Shown one piece after another: positions 21,129-31,060 of a DNA stretch of 54,855 nt; the stretch's first letter is position 1; each line of letters begins with the position of its first letter. Source of the DNA: Russula earlei. Lineage: Eukaryota; Basidiomycota; Agaricomycetes; Russulales; Russulaceae. The notes under the pieces were generated by a model. It searched no databases, was not told where the DNA came from, and saw only the letters and a list, made by a program, of their open reading frames with translations. The position numbers and the translations under genes are program-made. The stretch covers positions 1-54,855 of the forward strand of contig JAGFNK010000353.1 in assembly GCA_025769875.1 (NCBI GenBank). Reading direction: 5' to 3'.

Positions 21129-23737
21129 CTACTCCTTCACTCGCCATGCAACAGCGACAGCCGCTGCGGCGAGCACGAGCACGCCAGCAGCCGTTGACAC
21201 CACTTGTGTTTGTGTATATTGCGCATAATAAAGACCCTGAATAGAGAGCGTCAGAGCATGAATGCGAGATTACGACCAGAATTGGTAGTAACTTACGGGA
21301 TTTAATGGCGCCCCACTCAAACCTGCTTTGTGTATCTGTTCCGCATCTTCTTCACTAGTCACACCAATGGATGATCCTGACGAGAATTTCCGTACGGAAG
21401 GGTCGGGGGTGATTGGGTAAGAGCCTGACGACAGTGCCATCTTCTCCCCGCCTTCTACCCGCCGATGTGCTTTGAGACGCCCAGGGACGTGAGAGTCTGA
21501 ATCTGAATCTCCTTCAGGAAGCCATGGAGAACGGGGTCGTGGATTCGGATTAGGAGGCAGGCCGCCTGCAGCCACAGAAGCAGTGGAAGACCCGCCATCT
21601 CCATCGGCATTAGCAGCCTCTGATGAGCTCGTCGAGCCATCCTTCGAGCGTGATCGACCGCGCGAGGCGGCTGAGCGTTTTTTCCTTCGAGACTTACCGC
21701 CAGAATCGGAGTCCGATGACAGGCTGCGGGGAGAGGGCGGGGCCACGAGTCCAACGCGGGCGTTACCGTTTTGTTTATGTTGCAGCGTAGGTCGCTGTTG
21801 TTCTATCGCAGTGAGCCCAGCATCGACTTTAGCGATGGTGCCCTCGAGGCCTTGCTCAACGGCATGCACACGCAGCTCCCATTCATCGTGCGCTCGCGCA
21901 AGGCGAGCACGCTCTTGGGCCCACTCTTCCTGAACGCCTCCCCACTGGCCCTCTACACCCTTTTTCCATTCGCTGATGAGGGTGGTAATCGAAGCGCGCT
22001 CCTCCGTAGCTTCGGCGACGTGTGACTGGGCCTGAGCCTGGGATGTGTGCACCAACGATTCGAGTGTGTTGACCTTGGCCTCTAGGTATGATATCGTGTT
22101 CTGAGCGGTTGCGTGCTGTGCTTGCAGAGACCGAGAGAGCTCAAGGGCAGACTCAAGCTGGCTAGCTAATGCGGCAAGGCGTAAGTTGATATCATCGGAT
22201 GAGGGAGGGGTGTCTTGAGAAAGAGGACGCGGAGGTGGAGAGGGTGACCTTGATCGACTACGGGCCTTGTCATCCTCGTCATCCATACCCAAACCGGTAG
22301 GCTCTGGTGTTCGAGGTCGTGTAAGTTCATCCCGGCTGCGCCCGCGCTCTTCCTCCTCAACGGCTAGCTGCTCTTCATCCTCCTCTTCAACACGCTCGAG
22401 TTCATGGGGAGTCACGGTAGAGATACTGTGGGCGTCATCATCATCAGATTGAAGATCAGCATCCTCGTCGGCTGGGTGCAACTCGTGACGAGGTCCTGCC
22501 TGGCGGCGACCTCCACGAATGAGCTCAAGTTCACGTTTCTCCTCTTCCAATAACTCCCGGAGGGAAGACACCTCCCGCTTGATAACCTCATGTTCAACAA
22601 GTAAACTGTCCAGCGAGCGGATTTTGTCAACGTGTGACGCAAGAGACACCTGTGTCTCTTGTAATTGCGCCTGAAGCTCGGAATATGCCGAGTTTGCTGC
22701 AGACGAGCTTGAATTCAGATCAGATTCGGGGAAGTGAGGCTGTTGAGGGGGGAGAACGGGGGGGAGGGATTGGGGGTATGAAGGAAGGGATTGAGGCTAT
22801 AGACAGGCCGGGTTAGGATAGGTAGAGCGGGTGGGGAGAAAGATAGCACTGACAAGGTTGCCGCCAAGGGTTTCGTGTATTTCATTCATCGCACCGGTAA
22901 GAGAGTGTAACTCGGCACCGGTCTCACGACTTTTTTGAAGCTCGCCCTGAAGGCGGCTGAGGATATGATCGAAGGTAATGCCACTCTTCCCTGGTATCCG
23001 CATGTTGGCGCCCATACCTCCCATACCACCGAGGGCTTGCTGTTGGATAGCGGGACGGCGAGCAGGGCCTGCGACATTCTGAGTTCCGGTAAAGTTGAAA
23101 GCGGTTGTACCGTTGCTTGAGCCGGGTTGGCTTGGGATGGCGGAGAGGGAAGGCGGATTTTGGTGAGACTCGACCCGGGCGGCGAGCTGTGCTTCTTGTT
23201 CTGTAAGCACGCAAACGACGCGAGCAGCGACTTTGTGATGAACTATCGTCTTGTTGTCTTCGCCAACAATGTCAATACCGAATTCCTATGAGAGAGAAAG
23301 GGTTTTCAGAGTGGGTGAGGCGACGGGAGAGGGATGAGACATACAACGATATCACTCGTCTTGAGCTCGAATGGCTCCGATTCTGCACCCTCCGCGCTGA
23401 GCCTTTCACCATTTATGAATGTACCGTTGGAGCTCTTGACGTCTTTAATGTAGATCTAGAGAGCGGATCAGGGTGGGAGGGAGCGCGGGAAAGCGGAAAG
23501 AGGACGGACCTTGCCAGATTCTTCCCATACCTCAGCGTGCTGTCGACTGAGAACCTTCGAGTCGAAAAAGCCGTTACGCTCTCCTGGTGCCGTCTTTGCA
23601 TTTGTTTGACGACCGATCTTTATTCGTTGACCTTGAGGGAGGTGAATGTGTTTGGGGATGAAAGAGTCGTTGAGAGGGTATAGATAAAGAGCGGGTAGGG
23701 GATGTTGTTGGACATGGGTCGAAAATGGAGGAGGCAT
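21129..23737 (-). CDS. FHA-domain, coiled-coil, tail-anchored protein (SLMAP/Far9/Far10-like)
   Basis: About 792 residues. Exons on the minus strand: 23737-23510, 23455-23345, 23285-22854, 22796-21297, 21236-21129 (2379 nt, whole codons). The N-terminal FHA domain shows [33 protein letters not shown] and, after an intron, [17 protein letters not shown], i.e. the phosphothreonine-binding GR, SxxH and NG signatures. The middle is predicted coiled coil ([40 protein letters not shown]) with acidic and RS-rich stretches. The last exon ends with a hydrophobic helix [13 protein letters not shown] and VKE, a C-terminal membrane anchor. FHA + coiled coil + tail anchor matches SLMAP/Far9/Far10/PRO45 proteins, which place the STRIPAK phosphatase-kinase complex on ER or nuclear membranes. 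It shares a 238-bp divergent promoter with the BTB/CAP-Gly gene. Confidence 0.82.
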
Positions 23738-23975
23738 AGCTTTGGATGGGATGAAAGTGAGTGGCGCGGGTGGGCGTTGTTGAGTCGAGTCGAGCGAGGG
23801 CGCACTTTCTTTCCTTCCACTGTCGGTCTCGGTCTCTCAGTTGTTGGTTTGCCTTTGGTCGAGTCGTCGAGAGAGCCTGGCGAGTGCCTTGTTTGCTCTT
23901 GTTTGAGCTCACACGGACACGTGCCCCGCTCACCGCCCCTCATCCCGCTCCCTCCACTCTCCCCGGATACCCTTC
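23738..23975. promoter_or_regulatory. Short bidirectional promoter
   Basis: Only 238 bp separate the start codons of two divergent genes, so this interval must hold both promoters. It has pyrimidine-rich DNA before the plus-strand ATG. No TATA box is clear. Confidence 0.5.
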
Positions 23976-26900
23976 ATGACAACTCCATCTTCAACTACAA
24001 CCACCTCAACAACCACAATCACTTCCACCCCCGCTTCTTCCTTACAAGATGCCACAGCTAAATCCACCATCGTCTGGCAAGCTGACCTCGAAGCTCTCTT
24101 TAATCACGCCAAGGACCGCTTCCCTGACGTCGTTTGGGCTCTCTTGACAGAACAAGACGGCGAACCAACGGGCGAACAGGTTTACGGTCACAAAGGTATC
24201 GCCTCCGCCTATCCCGTTCACTCTCCTCCTCTCCCTTTCTCCGCTCTCCGATTTCTCACTCACCTCTTTGCCTTTACAGCTATCATATACGCCCGTGCTC
24301 CCCCAAGCTTCCAGGCAAGATATTTCTCCTTCCGCCCTGCTCCCATTTTATCTTCAGCCCCCTTGGACGCATATTCTCCATCCGGCTTTCCTACCCAGTC
24401 CGCTCTTTCTCTTACTCTCGGTCCAGAAGTCTCCTCCATATCCCGCTCTCCTTCTCCCTTCCGCCCCGCCTCTCCCGTTTCGCAGAGTCAAGATGGCTTG
24501 ATGCACTTGACCACCTCTATCAACCCTAACCTCTTTTCAAAGGAACTCGAATATCTTTACACCGGCAAAGGCCTTGGTGCTGCCTTTGAGTTCTTCTATG
24601 ATTCTTCCGAACACTATCGTGAAGAAGGCGACGCAGAAGAAAGCCGCATCGACAAGCTTCGCAAAGATCTCGTCTTCATGTGGAGATCACGTCTTTACTC
24701 GGACGTCCGCATTGGTATCGAAGGCGGCTCATCCTCCCACCACGAGGGTTCGGCTGCAATCTTTGCCACCCATCGCTTCATCCTCGTCTCCCGCTCCCAC
24801 TACTTTCACAACGCACTCATTGCCTGGAATACTCAAAGGCCTGAAATCCGCGATGAGGACCAAGATGATGACCGCTTGGTAGAACCACCTACCCTCATGC
24901 TCCCCTCTCCCCCTTTCACACCTCCCTCACTTCACTTCGTTCTTGGCTTCATTTACACCGGCACACTCATCTTCTCCAACCGTACATATGACCTCGACAC
25001 TGCCTTCCACATCATGCGCTCATCCACATACATCTCCCTCACCAGTCTCTACGATGAGGTTCAAGCTCGCATCGTGCAAGAGATGATGCACGGGCTCTTT
25101 CACGCCTATGTCGAATTTGCTGAATATGAACGCATCACCAGTGGCAAGTGGGGCGTTTCCGGATGTCGATGCAGGCAATGTGCCCGTCGTATACCCCGCA
25201 TCATCGAGTTCGCTCTTCTAGATGACGTTAAGAACTCGTTGCTCGAACGTGGCGCCCGTCGTGGACTCGTTGGCATGTTTGGTGAAGGTTGGTGCAACGC
25301 CGAGTTTGCTAAGCTGGATAAGAAGATCAGAGATGCCGCTCTCAAAGGAGTCGCCAAGAGAACCACCCCGCTTAACATTTTCCCACTACTGTTTGCCGCA
25401 GAGTTCGCGTTGACAAAGCTCAACTCCATCATCGATCCCTGGGCCGACACTTCTCGTGACATGATCTTGGACGCCCGACGTCACATAGATCATCTCCTTT
25501 GCTCGCAACCAGACGAATGTTTCTCACAGTCAGAGTGGCTTGAGTTGCTGGAAACAGATGGTGCAAAATTTGAGGACCGAGACCACGTTGATTGGATAAT
25601 CAAATCGATTCAGAGAGGATTCGCGGAGAAGAGTGCGGGACGGCTCTACCAGGTTCGACGTTGCTACCACGTCTCATGACCACCGCTCATCGTTTATTCG
25701 ATTTCCTTTTCAGGCACTCGTCTCCTCCATCTTACTTCGTCCACACCCTTCGGACCCAAACGCAACCATGTTATCGCCGACCTCTCTCATCAGACAAAGG
25801 GTCGAAGACACTCGGGTTGAACTGCTCAGGTGGATGAAGAAACGCTGGGTCTCCATTCGCATGGAAGGTGGCTTCGAGAATTTGGACCCGTGGGCCCTTA
25901 AGGAGATCAGCCATGGTAAGGCTCCCTCTTTACATTCCTGCAACACGCTGACGGTTGCTAGAACTCGAGCTATCGACCGATGATCTCGTCTCGCCCACAA
26001 GTGCATTCAAAGGCTCTCCAGCACGCAACGGTTTCCGCGCCACTAAACATCTAGATGCTGAAGCTGAAACGGTCAGTCAGCATTCCCTAAGGACCAGTCT
26101 ATTGAATCGCAACCTTGCGAAGCATCATGCACCAACATCGCCGAGGGAACCGTTAATTTCGTCTAGCAGCTCCATTCGCTCTGTTGCGCGGAGTACATAT
26201 TCAACACAGTCCAAAATCAGTGACATATCGACAACTCAGCAACGGCGTCAATTAACGAATCTAGGACCACGACCCGACTCCAAACTCACCCCATCTGGCG
26301 AGACACTCGCCCGATCGCTATCTCGCGCGTCCTCGACGTCCACCATCGGAGAAGAAGATCAGGACAATTCTCCTACAAACCCGACCACCCCTCCAGCTAA
26401 ACGGCATCGACCCGCTCCGGAGAGTTCCCGGCCAAAATCTCCTTCAGGTTCCGTTGCGTCTGTCCGTTCGCGCGCTTCCACTGTGAGGAAGCACACTCAA
26501 AGCACACCCACTCCGTCGTTACGCATATCGAACACTGCATCGCGACCGACCTCGGCCGTTTCTCAGCGCAGTGACGCGTCGTCAACGTTCAGGACTACCA
26601 ATTCTGAGTTCCCTGGAATGCTCGAACCACGGCCCCGACGTAGCTCTGTCTCGTCCACCGTTTCCACGGCGAGCGTAAAGACGACAGCCACTGCCACATC
26701 TACCACGGCCACTTCTCCCAGGCCGAGGCGTACGTCAGCGACCTCGGTAATGGGTTCAAATACGATGACAAAGCCGAAGAAAGCCGTGCCTCCACTTCCA
26801 GACCCTGTGAGGCTTAGCACAAAACCGGCCCAGAAATCGCCGTCGAGTGCCTCCCTTCGGTCGACTGCCTCTACTTCCCCCTCAAGTCTCAAAAAGATAG

Positions 26901-27712
26901 TTCCCAGAAAATCCTCTCCAGGAAAGCCAGGAGAGTCACCCAAAGCCAGAACAACAACCGTTTCACGAGACACGCCTGCAATTCCGGAAGGCACTGTGAA
27001 AGGGAAGGGAAAGGAACAGGTTTCAATTCAACCAGACCCATCGCCGACCTCCAAGCCTGTATTGCGGGTCACCGCAGTGAGCGAAGCTTCTTCAAGCATC
27101 CTCGTAGCGCCGCGCCACCAGCGATCGGCTGAAGCTGTTTCACGCTCGACCTCAGTTTCCGATGTACCTAGTTCAGGCCAACCATCCTCGATATCATCCA
27201 GCGTTTCCCCGCGTGGCGCGACGCTCGAGGTGGGGATTCCTTGCATCATTACATCCAAGCGTGCGCGCTTCCGCGCCCTCGCGCGTTACATCGGCGAAGT
27301 AGAAGGCGAACTGGGGCCCTGGGTTGGCGTCGAGGTGCCAATGGGGGACGCATGGCCGGGCGACAAGCTCGACGTTCGCGCGTGGCACGACGGCACGTGG
27401 GGTGGCGTGCGCTACTTTGACATCGGGGGCGGCCCCAGTAGCGGCACGGACTGGGACTTTGGGGACGACATGCGGAGCACAATGCGTCGCAAGCGTCCCA
27501 ACGGGCACGGGCACGGGCTCAGTACGATCGGCAAGGATGGCGGTCGCAGCCTCAAACGCGAAGGTGGGTATCTCGATGCGGTCGGGAGGGTGAAGCGGCT
27601 CCGCAGCGTTTCGCCCGCGGGGTCGGACAACATGGCCACCGAGTCGCGCGGGTTGTTTGTACGGCCTCAGCAGGTGTTGTATGTGGTGGATGCCGTAGGG
27701 TCGGATTTCTGA
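23976..27712 (+). CDS. BTB/POZ plus CAP-Gly protein
   Basis: About 1181 residues. Exons: 23976-24195, 24280-25652, 25714-25915, 25962-27712 (3546 nt, whole codons). After a Thr/Ser-rich start comes a BTB domain at about residues 200-390: SRLYSDVRIGIEGG, FATHRFILVSRSHYFHNAL, LHFVLGFIYTGTLIF. An alpha-helical region follows (DEVQARIVQEMMHGLF to DHVDWIIKSIQRGF). Then there is a long Ser/Thr/Pro/Arg-rich linker with SRPTSAVSQRS and PRRSSVSS type sequence, as in microtubule-associated proteins. At the C-terminus is a CAP-Gly domain: RYIGEVEGELGPWVGVEVP and WHDGTWGGVRYFDIG. BTB domains dimerise or bind cullin-3; CAP-Gly binds tubulin or EB1 C-termini. A role linking the two is an inference. Intron 1 (24196-24279) is 84 bp and stop-free, so retention would stay in frame. 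Confidence 0.85.
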
Positions 27713-27910
27713 TGTGCAGTGCAGACGGACACTCGTTCTAATTCGATACGATAGTACATTACTCACGCTCGCTTTCTTCCTTTTTCTTCTCATTGAAGTA
27801 GCTGTTTCCGCATTAGCTACGATCAGTCATTGTTTGGTAGTTAGTTTCATACCCAACCCCCATCCATCTGCTTTCTGCTTTGTGTACCAAGTAATTCGAT
27901 TCCAGTGCAA

Positions 27911-29215
27911 CTACGTGATTACATCAGTGAGTTTGGTGTATTCCTCCCACATGTCACAAGCAATTCTGTTTCGCCTGAGATTCGCTCGCTCCCTCTCATT
28001 CTGTGTCACTGGGCCTTCACCAAGTTCATCAGCCTCCTCATCTTGAGAGCCCATGTGGAGCTCAGCCACATCATCAAAGGTGGAAATCTCCGTAGGATCA
28101 TACTGGCGAATAAAATTGTGAAGTGCTGCAAGCGCAGCTGGGATGCGTGCCTGAGTTGACATGTCATAGTCAGGGGGATGATCGAGAATTCGGAAACGTC
28201 GCTTGAGGATTCCAAAAGTGTGTTCTATGACATTGCAAGCTTGAGCATGGCACAGATTGAACAGCTCCTCATGTGTGCATGGCCTGGGACAAATGTCAGT
28301 GATAAAACTCAAACTCAAAAGACAAGAAACATCACCTTGTGTTAGCGCAACCCCATTCAGCTAGATGGTACCGCACACCTCGATAAGGGGTGAGAAGTAC
28401 ATCTGATGAGGCAAAGCCTGCATTGCCAAGATAATACTTTCCCCTTGGAATGGAAAAATCAGAAAGCTGTGCATCAAGGAAGAGTGTTGAGTTAGCAGTG
28501 GAACCCTCCCAACCAGTCAGCAGATAGGTGAAGCGGAGATCAAAAGAACATGCCATAAGGCAGTTCTGTGTGATATCCCCTTTGCGGTTCCTTGGCATGT
28601 CATGCTCATCAGCAGTGGAAGAACACTTGATCTGTATGCCATTGACAGCGCCTAGGGCATCCTTGAGAAATGGAAAGAACTTGGGGTTGCTTTGGATAAA
28701 GGGGTGAGGGGGTGAATTGGCATCAGGGAGCTGCACAAATGTGGTATAGAAGGGGGGGCTTGAGAGGACTCCAAGAACTTTTTTAAAACACCTAACTCTC
28801 TGTCAGAAGATGCATGAAGGAGCCCAAGTGATACATACTTTGAAATGGTGCAGGGTGACCGTTGAAAACGCTCTCCAACATGTGTTGATGACAGCCCTGT
28901 GACAGCAGTATAGAGGAAGATGGCAATTTGTTCTTCAATATGGACATGCCATGATGAGGCAAAACCAAGGTTTTGGACAGTCTGCTGGAGGGCATCAAAG
29001 ACATGTTTATGTACTCCAAGCTCATTCCGAATGCGTTCTGGATGGCCAGTGAGTAGTTCATGAACCCATGCAGCCCCAGTTAATGATGATGGAATATGAT
29101 GAGGACAGAGGACTAGGAGGAGCTGTATATATGCTTCACAGCAAAGCAAGAGAAGTGTTGTATGCAAGAGGACCACAAGTTGTTGGCGTCGCTTTACCAA
29201 CCGTTGATCAGGCAT
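27911..29215 (-). CDS. PIF/Harbinger (DDE_Tnp_4) transposase, catalytic residues lost
   Basis: About 401 residues. Exons on the minus strand: 29215-28839, 28791-28336, 28283-27911 (1206 nt, whole codons). Recognisable family segments are VGERFQRSPCTISK joined to CFKKVLGVLSSPPFYTT, NPKFFPFLKDALGAVNG, YYLGNAGFASSDVLLTPYRG, and HAQACNVIEHTFGILKRRF. In active members the first acidic residue lies in GA(I/V)DG and the second in LADAG; here both are Asn (GAVNG, LGNAG). The third, Glu, is kept in NVIEH. Both changes are AAT after a C, i.e. CpG to CpA. The frame is otherwise open, so it may be a recently killed copy or a binding-only relic. It lies between housekeeping genes. No terminal inverted repeats were found by eye. 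Confidence 0.85.
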
Positions 29216-29302
29216 CGGGGGAAAGGGAAAGGGAAAGGGGGGGGGAAATGATGGGGGGACAATGCAACGCAAGACGGTAGAGAAGTTTTTTTTTTTTTTC
29301 AC

Positions 29303-29579
29303 ACCACGAATATGCGAATTTGTAAATCCGAGTTCATCTCGGTTGGTAAAAGAGAGGCTTATTTATTTCAGCGTTTAAGAGCTGGGGTGTGCACATGGAA
29401 ATTCGCTATCACTGTCAAGTGATCACCGAAGAACTGCAACGCGTCCGTCCTGCGAGGACCACCATGAGGAAGCGATCTTGAATCAATTTCAAAATCAAAC
29501 ATGGTCACGTTACGCGCCAAGTCATTGTGTTTGTTTTGTTTTCGCATCCTGATCCTCACTCTCTCTCCCTTCATCAGCA
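29303..29579. other. 5' flank of the eIF2-alpha gene
   Basis: Contains a T16-like homopolymer at about 29284-29300 at its left edge and pyrimidine-rich DNA (CTCTCTCTCCCTTCATC) just before the ATG, typical of a strongly expressed fungal gene. No other gene is seen. Confidence 0.45.
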
Positions 29580-30976
29580 ATGCGTTACTACCAAGGACGA
29601 TATCCAGAGGTCGATGAGCTCGTCATGGTGCAAGTCCGGCAGATTGCCGAGATGGGTGCCTATGTCAAACTGGTATGTGCCCCGTAATTCACTCCACTCG
29701 TTTCCTGCTTCGCGGGCACGACGCTACAATGCGCAAGGAAACAAAATAGCTCGAATATGACAACATCGAGGGGATGATCCTGCTCTCAGAGCTCTCCCGT
29801 CGCCGCATCCGATCCATCCAAAAACTGATCCGGGTCGGCCGGAACGAGGTCGTCGTCGTACTTCGCGTGGACAAAGAAAAAGGTAATGGGACACATCAGC
29901 ATCGTCCTCGGCGTGTTGCTGATGCCAAACAACGCCCTGATCCCATCATTGAAACATCGACCCCGTCACGTCGCACAGGCTACATCGACCTTTCGAAGCG
30001 CCGCGTCTCACCGGAGGATATCACCAAGTGCGAAGATCGCTTCATGAAATCGCGCACCGTCGCATCAATCATGCGTCACGTCGCCTCTCGACTACCCACA
30101 TTTGATCCAGACGCCAGCGGAAGCAGCAACGCTACCGACGGCCCTTCCGACTCCAAGAAGGATAAGAAGGTGGTGGTGTAGGCGGCGACGGCGCCATTGC
30201 CACCACCGATGAAATTGTGTCTCCCGCTGGTCCGAGCGAGGAAGAGCGTCTGGAGAAGCTGTACGAACAGATCTCGTGGCCGCTCGGCAGGAAATATGGG
30301 AACGTGTACGATGCCTTCAAGCTCGCACTAACGCAAGTTTCTTCCCCGTCTCTCACTCTCCACGCCATCCCTCACCTTTCTTCTTCCCTTCTCAATATAG
30401 GGAGCCAGATACTGTCTTTGCAACGCTTCCCCAGCCTCTACCACAAGCAACATATAGCCTCCTAATGGCTACTATTGCGCGTCGACTAACTCCGCAGCCC
30501 ATCAAGCTGCGCGCGGATATCGAGCTGACATGCTATACGCCATCTGGGATCGAGGCCATCAAGAAGGCCCTCAAAGCAGGCGAGAATGCAAGCACCGAAG
30601 CTGTTCCCATCAAGGCTAAGCTCGTTGCGCCTCCATTATACGTGCTTAGCACAAATGCCACAGACAAGGTTTTTGATGGTACCGTGTACAAACGGTTTGA
30701 TCTGACAAGCGTGACAGTACGCCGCGGTCGAGCGTTTAGAGCGCGCGATTGAATCCATACAGGGAACCATCGAGACGCAGGGAGGCAATCTCATCGTGAA
30801 GATGAAGGTAACGGAGTGGCTCTTAAGTCTGCACCTCTTCGGAATCTCACTTGACTTCTCAGCCGAAGGCCGTGTCCGAAACAGACGAGCACGATCTCGC
30901 GCAGCTCATGGCGAAGGCCGGCCGTGAGAATGCTGAAGTCTCAGGAGATGAGGAGGATGATGAGGCGATAGGTTGA
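29580..30976 (+). CDS. SUI2: Translation initiation factor eIF2 alpha subunit, one-base frameshift in exon 3
   Basis: About 350 residues once the frameshift is allowed for. Exons: 29580-29672, 29750-29882, 29979-30332, 30401-30668, 30718-30807, 30863-30976 (1052 nt, one base short of whole codons). The S1 domain begins [20 protein letters not shown] and continues [20 protein letters not shown]. The serine of this segment is the one phosphorylated by Gcn2-type kinases. [40 protein letters not shown] and GGNLIVKMK follow, with an acidic C-terminus [10 protein letters not shown]. In the fungal linker, GTGGTGGTGTAG at 30170-30181 puts a stop in frame. The next segment [13 protein letters not shown] is one frame away, so a single missing G in the GTG run restores everything. 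For an essential gene a sequence error is likely. Intron 3 (30333-30400) starts with GC. Confidence 0.9.
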
Positions 30977-31060
30977 CCCCACTTTATGTCTTTACCATGT
31001 CGTGTGAAGAACAAACTTTTCGGTGTAATGCAAAATGTATAAATCACTGGCTGTTGTGGA

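Noticed and set aside
27194..27793. 199-codon minus-strand ORF
   Set aside because: Antisense shadow of the CAP-Gly coding exon.
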